Position numbers and translations under genes: made by a program. This document shows, piece by piece, positions 18,982 through 26,146 of a stretch of 64,000 nucleotides of DNA. A model generated the notes under the pieces. It made no database searches, had not been told where the DNA came from, and saw only the letters and a program-made list of their open reading frames with translations. The stretch's first letter is position 1. Each line of letters begins with the position of its first letter. The DNA is from an uncultured Mucilaginibacter sp. (GTDB taxonomy: Bacteria > Bacteroidota > Bacteroidia > Sphingobacteriales > Sphingobacteriaceae): contig NZ_CAJYGQ010000004.1 in the NCBI RefSeq assembly GCF_913773635.1, forward strand, positions 1-64,000. Direction: 5' to 3'.

Positions 18982-19989
18982 ATGGCATCAAAATTAGAGT
19001 ACATTTGGCTGGATGGTTACAAACCCACCCAAAGTTTACGTAGCAAAACCAAAATTGAAAAAGATTTTTCGGGAAAACTGGAAGATTGTCCTCTTTGGAG
19101 CTTTGATGGTTCGTCAACCGAGCAAGCACCAGGTGGTTCTTCAGATTGTATCTTAAAACCGGTATTTATCTGTGCCGATCCACAAAGAAAAGATGGCTTC
19201 CTGGTAATGTGCGAAGTACTATCTTCAGATGGTAAACCACACGAGTCAAATGGTCGTGCTCTAATTGAAGATGACGATAACGATTTTTGGTTTGGATTTG
19301 AGCAGGAATATTTCCTTTGGGATCCTGAAACCAACAAACCATTAGGTTTTCCTGTAAATGGTTACCCAAGCCCTCAAGGTCCTTACTATTGCTCGGTAGG
19401 TGCTAACAATGCTTTCGGTCGCGAAATTGTTGAAGAACACTTAGACGTATGTTTAGAAGCGGGCTTAAACGTTGAAGGTATCAACGCTGAGGTTGCTGCT
19501 GGTCAGTGGGAGTTCCAAATTTTCTCAAAAGGTGCTAAAGATGCTGGTGACCAAATTTGGGTAGCTCGTTACTTATTAGAAAGAATTGGCGAAAGCTACG
19601 GTGTATCAATCAACTGGCACTGTAAACCATTAGGTAAGTTAGACTGGAATGGTTCAGGTATGCATGCTAACTTCTCAAACACTGTACTGCGTACAGCTGC
19701 AAGCGAAGAGACCTACAAAAAAATCCTTGAGGCTTTCCGTCCGGTAGTAAAAGAACACATTGAAGTTTACGGTGCTGACAATGAGCAACGTTTAACCGGT
19801 AAACATGAAACTGCTTCTATCCATGATTATAGCTATGGTGTATCTGACCGTGGTGCGTCAATCCGTATCCCGTTATACACTGTGCAAAAAGGCTGGAGCG
19901 GTTACCTGGAAGATCGTCGTCCTAACTCGGCTGCCGATCCTTATAAAGTTGCTGCACGTATTATTAAAACCGTTAAATCGGCTCTGTAA
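18982..19989 (+). CDS. glnA: Glutamine synthetase, type II (eukaryote-like)
   Basis: The enzyme joins ammonia to glutamate. At 335 residues it is far shorter than GSI (about 470) or GSIII (about 730). It has the GSII landmarks LEYIWLDGY near the N-terminus, WSFDGSST, the ATP and metal region FGFEQEYFLWD, NGSGMHANFS and the late DRGASIRIPL. It is monocistronic with its own terminator. Control by nitrogen status is likely, but no recognisable site is visible. Confidence 0.95.
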   Translation: MASKLEYIWLDGYKPTQSLRSKTKIEKDFSGKLEDCPLWSFDGSSTEQAPGGSSDCILKPVFICADPQRKDGFLVMCEVLSSDGKPHESNGRALIEDDDNDFWFGFEQEYFLWDPETNKPLGFPVNGYPSPQGPYYCSVGANNAFGREIVEEHLDVCLEAGLNVEGINAEVAAGQWEFQIFSKGAKDAGDQIWVARYLLERIGESYGVSINWHCKPLGKLDWNGSGMHANFSNTVLRTAASEETYKKILEAFRPVVKEHIEVYGADNEQRLTGKHETASIHDYSYGVSDRGASIRIPLYTVQKGWSGYLEDRRPNSAADPYKVAARIIKTVKSAL

Positions 19990-20013
19990 TAAAAATTATT
20001 GTAAATTGAGACT

Positions 20014-20047
20014 AAATCCCCCGGCAGCGAGTGTTCGGGGGATTTTT
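20014..20047 (+). terminator. glnA terminator
   Basis: AAATCCCCCG (20014-20023) pairs with CGGGGGATTT (20036-20045), followed by more T. It lies 25 bases after the glnA stop. Confidence 0.88.
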
Positions 20048-20156
20048 CATTTTCGATCTTATGCGATACATGGCTGTAAACAAAGGTCATCAAATCAAAC
20101 TTTGCAGAGCATAACTACAATAGATTACTTTAGTCGTTAGCAGTATCAAGGAGCTA

Positions 20157-20262
20157 TAATTGCAGTTTGCGTTAGGGATAGAAGCGAAAAGCCGGAATGA
20201 AGCGATAGCGAAATGAGGACTTGTAGTGCATAGCACGGGCCGTAGGCAACGCCCAAGTCGTT
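20157..20262 (+). ncRNA. Structured intergenic element, function unknown
   Basis: Within an otherwise AT-rich gap this roughly 105-base block is GC-richer and foldable. GACTTG (20218-20223) pairs with CAAGTC (20254-20259). Inside it are the hairpins GTGC-ATA-GCAC (20226-20236) and GGGC...GCCC (20237-20254, with GT/AC continuing the stem), a three-way junction. A conserved-looking 5' part includes GCGTTAGGGATAGAAGCG. From memory, similar blocks recur between genes in Sphingobacteriaceae, but I could not verify this. It could be an RNA or a dispersed repeat; strand is a guess. Confidence 0.45.
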
Positions 20263-20344
20263 AATACTATATCAAATGTTGCAATCGTTTTTACACCCAA
20301 ACGCAGCATTATCACTCACATTTTCAGTAGTTTCTTACCGAATT

Positions 20345-20425
20345 CTATTTAATTGAATTTAAATATACCATCTTAACTGCACACACTAAACTGCACGTGG
20401 TTACATCGCTCGGGTAGTGTAATTC
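20345..20425 (-). pseudogene. Relic of a PAP2 phosphatase gene (3' end only)
   Basis: Read on the minus strand from 20425, the DNA encodes LHYPSDVTTCSLVCAVKMVY then LNSIK and a stop. The end of the intact PAP2 gene at 21003 encodes LHYPSDVATGSLMGAGTAVY then LNTI. The DNA is also alike over about 80 bases. Catalytic glycines are replaced and the frame hits a stop upstream, so it is a dead fragment. It lies directly after the acetyltransferase at 20431-20949, which now separates it from the intact copy. Confidence 0.8.
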
Positions 20426-20430
20426 TCATT

Positions 20431-20949
20431 TTAAAGTTCTTTTCGCATCATAATATCGGTTTGTTCATCATCGCCCATTTTGAAAATGTGTTTATCGAAA
20501 GCTTCAAACCCATTTTTTTCGTAAAATTTGATAGCACGCAAGTTTTTTTCCCACACGCCCAGCCATACGTAAGTATTTGCTTGTTGCACTGCAGTATCTA
20601 AAGCTTTATTGAGAAGTAGCTGTCCAACTTTTTTGCCGAGATAAGCGCTTTTTACATAAATGCGTTCAATTTCAAGCGCGTTCGTGTCTTGTTCTTCCGT
20701 TTGGGCCAATGCTGTATTCAGTTTTAGGTAACCTAACGCAATGTTTTCATCCCAGGCAATGTAAAATTGTGAGTTTTTGTTTTGGAGTTCGTTGGTTAAT
20801 TTATCGTCATTAAAACTGGCTTCAACATATTGAGCCATATTTTCGTCCGAATTGCTTTCTGCAAATGTTTCAATAAAAGTTTCTCTACTAACTACTTGCA
20901 GCGCTTTTAAATTAGTAAAATCAGCTTTTCTAATATCGATATCATTCAT
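20431..20949 (-). CDS. GNAT acetyltransferase (PaiA-like)
   Basis: The 172-residue protein opens with IRKADFTNLKALQVVSRETF and then ETFAESNSDENM, resembling PaiA-type spermine/spermidine acetyltransferases. It has the acetyl-CoA loop SAYLGKKVGQLLL and the C-terminal NLRAIKFYEKNGFEAF. The polyamine substrate is inferred from similarity only. It is wedged between an intact PAP2 gene and a PAP2 relic, which suggests insertion or rearrangement. Confidence 0.85.
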   Translation of the reverse strand: MNDIDIRKADFTNLKALQVVSRETFIETFAESNSDENMAQYVEASFNDDKLTNELQNKNSQFYIAWDENIALGYLKLNTALAQTEEQDTNALEIERIYVKSAYLGKKVGQLLLNKALDTAVQQANTYVWLGVWEKNLRAIKFYEKNGFEAFDKHIFKMGDDEQTDIMMRKEL

Positions 20950-21002
20950 AAGTAAGGTAATTGTGGGCTTACTAATTGCGTACGCACTATGAAGCCTGTT
21001 AT

Positions 21003-21623
21003 TTACTGAACCCTATTTCTAATTGTATTTAAATATACGGCAGTACCTGCACCCATTAAACTCCCTGTGGCTACATCGCTTGGGTAGTGCAAGCCCAGGT
21101 ACATACGCGAGTAAGCAACTGAACCGGCCCATAGTGCAGCAGGCGCAATCACATACCATTTTGGGTATGCAATAGACAATGATGTTGCGGTACTTACGGC
21201 TGATGATGAGTGTCCGGATGGGAAGGAATAATCGCCGGCAATGTAAACAGGTATAATCCTGTAATTCCCTCTGAATGGACGCGGACGTTTCAATAGCTTT
21301 TTGATTAGCAAAACGGCGCCGTATGATAGTACAGAGCTGCTTGCTACGTAAGCCGCGTTTTGCCTCATTTCCTTATTTCCACTTATAGCTCCTCCAATGA
21401 GTAAACTGGCTGGTACCAAGGCATTGCCGTACAAGTTGGTCTTCGACATGAAGTAGTAAAAGTCGGTACGCGGAGGAGTACGGTTTTCAGACAGGTTGAC
21501 CATAATATCAGTATCAATTTGCCGCAAAAGCGTAGGTTGAGATAGCTGTGCACTTGCCGAAAAACAAGTTGCCAGTGCCGTTGCAAAGAATAAAATATAT
21601 TTACCGAAATTTAGTTTGTTCAT
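21003..21623 (-). CDS. PAP2-family membrane phosphatase
   Basis: The 206-residue protein has an N-terminal signal or anchor (ILFFATALATCFSASAQ). It carries the three PAP2 motifs: KLLKRPRPF, SFPSGHSSSA and SRMYLGLHYPSD. Such enzymes dephosphorylate lipid phosphates or diphosphates (phosphatidate, undecaprenyl diphosphate) at the outer face of the inner membrane or in the periplasm. A paralogue lies at 30371 and a relic at 20345. Confidence 0.9.
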   Translation of the reverse strand: MNKLNFGKYILFFATALATCFSASAQLSQPTLLRQIDTDIMVNLSENRTPPRTDFYYFMSKTNLYGNALVPASLLIGGAISGNKEMRQNAAYVASSSVLSYGAVLLIKKLLKRPRPFRGNYRIIPVYIAGDYSFPSGHSSSAVSTATSLSIAYPKWYVIAPAALWAGSVAYSRMYLGLHYPSDVATGSLMGAGTAVYLNTIRNRVQ

Positions 21624-21719
21624 TATAAGTGAGATGATAAGCGTTGCGGTAAAAAAGGCGTTAACACTGCGATGAATTATAAGCGCATACAGTTAACTAA
21701 ACGCTAACATAGGCATACT

Positions 21720-21753
21720 GTTGCACAAATAAAATCGTAATTTATTACCTTTA
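21720..21753 (+). promoter_or_regulatory. Possible promoter of the HD-PycTM/ppk operon
   Basis: GTTG (21720-21723), 22 bases, then TACCTTTA (21746-21753) resembles the Bacteroidetes -33/-7 pattern with one mismatch in each box. It would give a leader of about 75 bases ahead of 21835. Confidence 0.35.
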
Positions 21754-21834
21754 ACAAGCGTTTGTTTTTACAAGCATAACAATCTAAAAACCATATAGCC
21801 AAAAAAGTTATTATACAGCAGTTCAACTTCACAA

Positions 21835-23142
21835 ATGGCAACCATAAATTCATCTATCAATTACCAGCAGCTGCTTGAAGATATTAAACAGCAGGTTACT
21901 AAGTACTTCAAACTTCGTAACAACGAAGATTTGCTTTACCATAATCGTACCCATACCGAAAACGTAGTTAACGCCGCTATACAATTAGCAAATCATTACC
22001 AGTTAAATGATCATGACTTTTTTGTAGTAACTGCAGCTGCATGGTTTCATGATGTGGGTTACATGGAAGATAAAAACAACCATGAAGAGCATAGTGCGCG
22101 CCAGGCTGAAGATTTTTTAAAGGCTCACTACGTTGACGATAGTACCATTAGCGAAGTAAAAGGCTGCATAATGGCTACAAAGATGCCGCAAAAGCCGGAA
22201 GGTTTATTGCAAAGTATTATTTGTGACGCTGATGTATTTCATTTGGGTACGGCCACCTTTAATGACAATAACAAGCAAATGCGTAAGGAGTGCAAGCTGG
22301 CATTTAACTATGATTACAGTAAGCAGGAGTGGAGAGAAAAAACCATAAGATTTATGGAAATGCATCACTACCATACTGATTATGCAAAATTGCTGCTTGA
22401 TGATCAAAAAGCTAAAAACCTGCAGGAGCTTAAGGCAAAGGTTGAGGCCTGGGATCAAAAAAATAAGCTACAGCCACCTGTAACCAAGGTAACCGAGACA
22501 ACAACAGTAACCGAAACAGAACACTCACAACTGTTTTTTACGCCAAGCGAATCGGCCAAGCCAACTGAGGTATACACCGAAAAAAATGTAAAAAAGAAAG
22601 ACAAGCCCGAAAAAGGTATTGAAACCATGTTCAGGGTAAGTTCCAGCAATCATCAAAGGTTGAGTGATATGGCCGATAATAAGGCACACATCATGATTAC
22701 CGTTAATTCCATCATCCTTTCTGCAATCATCAGTTTGCTGCTTCGCCGGCTTGAAGATTATAGCTATCTTATTATTCCAACGTTTATCATATTGATGGTA
22801 AGTTTAACCACTATGATATTCGCCATTTTAGCTACGCGTCCGTCCATTCCTGAAGGCCGCTTTACGGCACAGGATGTTGATGACAAAAAGGTAAACCTGC
22901 TGTTTTTTGGCAACTTTTACCGTATGAATTTGCAGGAATATATTGCAGGCATGCGCAATGTAATGGCCGACAGGGAGTTTTTATACGGCAGCTTAATTAT
23001 TGATGTGTATTCGCAAGGTGTGGTTTTAGGTCGTAAATATCGTTTGCTGCGCATCTCTTATAACATTTTCATGTTCGGGCTTATTGCATCGGTTTTAGCA
23101 TTCATTATTGCATCAGCTATAAACGGTAACGGTAAGCACTAA
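21835..23142 (+). CDS. HD phosphohydrolase fused to PycTM-like membrane effector domain
   Basis: Residues about 1-200 form an HD domain: HNRTHTENV, AAWFHDVGY with the HD pair, EEHS and CDADVFHLG supply metal ligands. After a charged linker (about 205-260), residues about 270-435 resemble the PycTM domain (DUF5706). They begin SSNHQRLSDMADNKAHIMIT, and membrane segments follow (NSIILSAIISLLL, IPTFIILMVSLTTMIFAIL, and one at the end). PycTM is the membrane effector of Pycsar anti-phage systems, opened by cyclic CMP or UMP. No canonical cyclase is adjacent, so defence is not shown. It may instead be a housekeeping nucleotide-signalling protein. It leads an operon with ppk1, 5 bases away. Confidence 0.85.
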   Translation: MATINSSINYQQLLEDIKQQVTKYFKLRNNEDLLYHNRTHTENVVNAAIQLANHYQLNDHDFFVVTAAAWFHDVGYMEDKNNHEEHSARQAEDFLKAHYVDDSTISEVKGCIMATKMPQKPEGLLQSIICDADVFHLGTATFNDNNKQMRKECKLAFNYDYSKQEWREKTIRFMEMHHYHTDYAKLLLDDQKAKNLQELKAKVEAWDQKNKLQPPVTKVTETTTVTETEHSQLFFTPSESAKPTEVYTEKNVKKKDKPEKGIETMFRVSSSNHQRLSDMADNKAHIMITVNSIILSAIISLLLRRLEDYSYLIIPTFIILMVSLTTMIFAILATRPSIPEGRFTAQDVDDKKVNLLFFGNFYRMNLQEYIAGMRNVMADREFLYGSLIIDVYSQGVVLGRKYRLLRISYNIFMFGLIASVLAFIIASAINGNGKH

Positions 23143-23147
23143 ATAAT

Positions 23148-25172
23148 ATGTATAGCTATTTCAATCGTGATCTTAGCTGGCTTTCTTTTAACGAGCGTGT
23201 TTTGCAGGAAGCCGGTAGAGAAAGTTTGCCTTTGCTTGAACGGGTAAATTTTTTATCAATTTATTCGTCAAACCTCGATGAATTTTACCGGGTGCGCATG
23301 CCTGTACTGGCGGCGTTGCATAAAATAAGTAAGCGCAAGGGTACCGAAATTGATGCTGAGATTGAAAATGAAGAATATTTGCAAGCTCGCGAGCAGATAC
23401 AGCAGCAGCAGGAACTTTACGGAAAAATCTTAACTCAGGACATACTTCCGCAGTTGAAAAACGAAGGTGTTGATGTTATATACAACTGCGATTTACCCGA
23501 TTTTATAAAGCAGCCCGTTACCGATTACTTTTTAAGCCAGGTAATGGCATTTTTGCAGCCGCTTACCATTACCGAAACTACTACCTTCTTTCCTGAAAAT
23601 AATAAGCTGTATTTTTTAATAAGTTTGGGCCAGGATGATGAGTTGGTGGTATTGAATATTCCGTCGGATGATTTGCCTCGTTTTTATAAGGTAGAGTACA
23701 ACGGCAGGCAATACATTATATTTTTAGATGATGTAATAAGGTATAATCTTGATAAAGTATTTACTCAACAAGTAAACGGTTGCTACAGTTTTAAGGTGAC
23801 ACGCGATGCGGAGTACGACCTTAAAGACGAGTACAACGAGGATATGGCAGATGCGTTGGAGAAGCAGCTTAAAAAACGTGATTATGGTTTGGCTACACGT
23901 TTTTTGCATGAGCCTGGACTGCCGTTACGCACCTTGCATCAAATAAGCAGACTGCTGGGCATACGTGAAGGCAGTTTAATGCAAGGCGGACGATATCATA
24001 ATCTTAAAGATCTTGCATCGTTACCTGCTGAAGGGGCGGAATTAAAAATAAAGCGCTGGCCGGCATTGCGCATGAATGAAATGTCGAACGCGCCGTCGCT
24101 TTTAAACACCATTGGCAACAAGGACTTTTTGCTTAATACGCCGTACCAAAGTTATGATATGGTGTTGCGTTTTTTCAATGAAGCTGCCATACGTGCAGAA
24201 GTAGAAGAAATTTATGTTTCGTTGTACCGTGTAGCTAGTGATTCTAAAATAGTAAATGCACTCATCAGCGCAGCCAAAAACGGGAAAAAGGTAAACGTAC
24301 TGGTTGAACTAAAAGCGCGCTTTGATGAGGCCAATAACATCAAATGGGCTAAAAAACTTAAAGCAGCCGGTGCAAAAATAATATATAGTGTAACGGCGCT
24401 TAAAGTGCACGCCAAAATAGCTTTGGTTAAACTGCGTGCAGGCGAGCGTATGCAATACAGAGGATTGCTGGCTACAGGTAATTTTAACGAAAATACTGCC
24501 CGTTTCTATACCGATCATATTTTGTTTACGGGTAACCATGATTTGCTGCGCGAAATGGAACTTGTATTCATCTTCCTTGCAAAAAAGCAAAAACCGACCG
24601 ATACAGATGTAATGCCCTTCGAGCATTTACTAGTTGCCCAGTTTAACCTGCAGGAACGTTTTTTGGAATTGATAGATGCCGAAATTGAGAACAAGCGGCA
24701 GGGGAAAGAGGCGTTCATTACCATTAAGATGAATAACCTTGAAGAAGAAGTGCTTATTAGTAAATTGTACGAAGCCTCAAATGCAGGTGTTAAAGTGCAG
24801 CTTATAGTGCGAAGCATTTGCAGGCTTATTCCGGGTATTAACGGGCAAAGTGAAAACATAACCATAACCCGTATTGTTGACCGTTACCTTGAACATGGCC
24901 GCATATTTATTTTTTGTAATAACGGCATTACCAGCGTTTACATGGGATCGGCAGATTGGATGAACCGCAATATTTATCATCGTATTGAGGTTTGCTTTCC
25001 TATTAAAAATGAGGAGATGAAGAATCAGGTTATTGACATGATCAATTTTCAACTAAAGGATAACATGCAGGCAGTTCATTTAGGCACACAATTAAACAAC
25101 ATACCTGTTAAACAAAACGGAGAAGAAGCTGTAAGCTCGCAGCAAATGATTTACAATCTGCTGCACCAATAA
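23148..25172 (+). CDS. ppk1: Polyphosphate kinase 1
   Basis: PPK1 reversibly makes polyphosphate from ATP. The 674-residue protein begins with the family segment YFNRDLSWLSFNERVLQEA and has SSNLDEFYRVRMP. The catalytic histidine region ALKVHAKIALVKLR and TGNFNENTARFYTD are present, as is a second phospholipase-D-like half ending WMNRNIYHRIEVCFPI. It lies 5 bases after the HD-PycTM gene and 5 bases before a lipoprotein gene, indicating one transcript. Confidence 0.97.
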   Translation: MYSYFNRDLSWLSFNERVLQEAGRESLPLLERVNFLSIYSSNLDEFYRVRMPVLAALHKISKRKGTEIDAEIENEEYLQAREQIQQQQELYGKILTQDILPQLKNEGVDVIYNCDLPDFIKQPVTDYFLSQVMAFLQPLTITETTTFFPENNKLYFLISLGQDDELVVLNIPSDDLPRFYKVEYNGRQYIIFLDDVIRYNLDKVFTQQVNGCYSFKVTRDAEYDLKDEYNEDMADALEKQLKKRDYGLATRFLHEPGLPLRTLHQISRLLGIREGSLMQGGRYHNLKDLASLPAEGAELKIKRWPALRMNEMSNAPSLLNTIGNKDFLLNTPYQSYDMVLRFFNEAAIRAEVEEIYVSLYRVASDSKIVNALISAAKNGKKVNVLVELKARFDEANNIKWAKKLKAAGAKIIYSVTALKVHAKIALVKLRAGERMQYRGLLATGNFNENTARFYTDHILFTGNHDLLREMELVFIFLAKKQKPTDTDVMPFEHLLVAQFNLQERFLELIDAEIENKRQGKEAFITIKMNNLEEEVLISKLYEASNAGVKVQLIVRSICRLIPGINGQSENITITRIVDRYLEHGRIFIFCNNGITSVYMGSADWMNRNIYHRIEVCFPIKNEEMKNQVIDMINFQLKDNMQAVHLGTQLNNIPVKQNGEEAVSSQQMIYNLLHQ

Positions 25173-25177
25173 ACCAA

Positions 25178-26071
25178 GTGAAGCAACTAAAAGCAGTTTT
25201 TGAAATGAAGAATTATACAGCCATTGGCTTGCTGGCCCTATTTATATTAATGAATTTTTCGTGCGCACAAAGTCAGCAAACAAAATATAACAGTCCGAAG
25301 GGTTATGACCTAAATAAGCCCGTGAAATATAAAATGCCCGACGATTTGCTTGAAATTTCGGGAATTACTTTTAGCAAAGGAAATGCTGACAGGTTTTATG
25401 CCATTCAAGATGAAGATGGTAAGCTGTTTTACGGCAAACTTGGCGATACCCGCGTAAGCCACACGAAGTTTGGCAAGCATGGCGATTATGAAGACGTAGC
25501 TATAATGGGCGATAAGGTGATAGTGCTTAAAAGTAACGGTAAGTTATATACGTTCCCTATGGCCGAAATTGATGAGCAGGAGCTTACTCATGTACAGGAA
25601 CTGGTTGATTTACTGCCGGGCGGCGAATACGAGAGTATGTATGCAGATGAAAGTGCAAAAAAGCTTTATGTGCTATGCAAAAACTGTGATGATGAGCGTA
25701 CCACAAAAAGCAGTACTGGATATGTGTTTAATGTACAGCCAAGCGGCGTAATTGAGCCTGCAGGTAATTTTAAAATTGAAGTAAAGCAAATTACAAAGCT
25801 TATTAAAGATAATAAGATCAAATTCCGTCCATCGGCAATGGCACGCAACCCGATTGATAAAAACTGGTACATTGTTTCGGCGGTTAATGGCTTACTTGTA
25901 GTTGCCGATGCATCTTTTAAAGTAACGGCTGCTTATCCACTTGAACACAAAAACTTTTTGCAACCCGAAGGCCTGGCCTTTGATTCAAAAGGCAACATGT
26001 ATATATCAAACGAAGGCGACGAATTTAGCAGAGGTAGCGTATTAAAATTTAATTATTCGGGAGCCAAGTAA
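25178..26071 (+). CDS. SdiA-regulated-type beta-propeller lipoprotein
   Basis: A hydrophobic N-terminus ending in MNFSC gives a lipobox, so the protein is probably anchored in a membrane. The remainder resembles the SdiA-regulated (YjiK-type) domain: LLEISGITFSKGNADRFYAI, GDYEDVAIMG, GGEYESMYAD and QPEGLAFDSKGNMYISNEGD. The start is GTG 25178 (297 residues) or ATG 25205 (288); the latter gives a more normal signal peptide. Its function is unknown. Its place behind ppk1 suggests a phosphate or surface-linked role. Confidence 0.75.
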   Translation: MKQLKAVFEMKNYTAIGLLALFILMNFSCAQSQQTKYNSPKGYDLNKPVKYKMPDDLLEISGITFSKGNADRFYAIQDEDGKLFYGKLGDTRVSHTKFGKHGDYEDVAIMGDKVIVLKSNGKLYTFPMAEIDEQELTHVQELVDLLPGGEYESMYADESAKKLYVLCKNCDDERTTKSSTGYVFNVQPSGVIEPAGNFKIEVKQITKLIKDNKIKFRPSAMARNPIDKNWYIVSAVNGLLVVADASFKVTAAYPLEHKNFLQPEGLAFDSKGNMYISNEGDEFSRGSVLKFNYSGAK

Positions 26072-26146
26072 AAAGTAATTACGTAATTAATAATGCAATC
26101 AATTTTATAGTTGAATTGGTTGTATAAGTTAATTACCAAAGGGTAT

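Noticed and set aside
21835-23142. Complete Pycsar defence system
   Set aside because: A PycC pyrimidine cyclase is not adjacent and the gene sits beside ppk1 in what looks like a core region, so only the effector-like domain is claimed.
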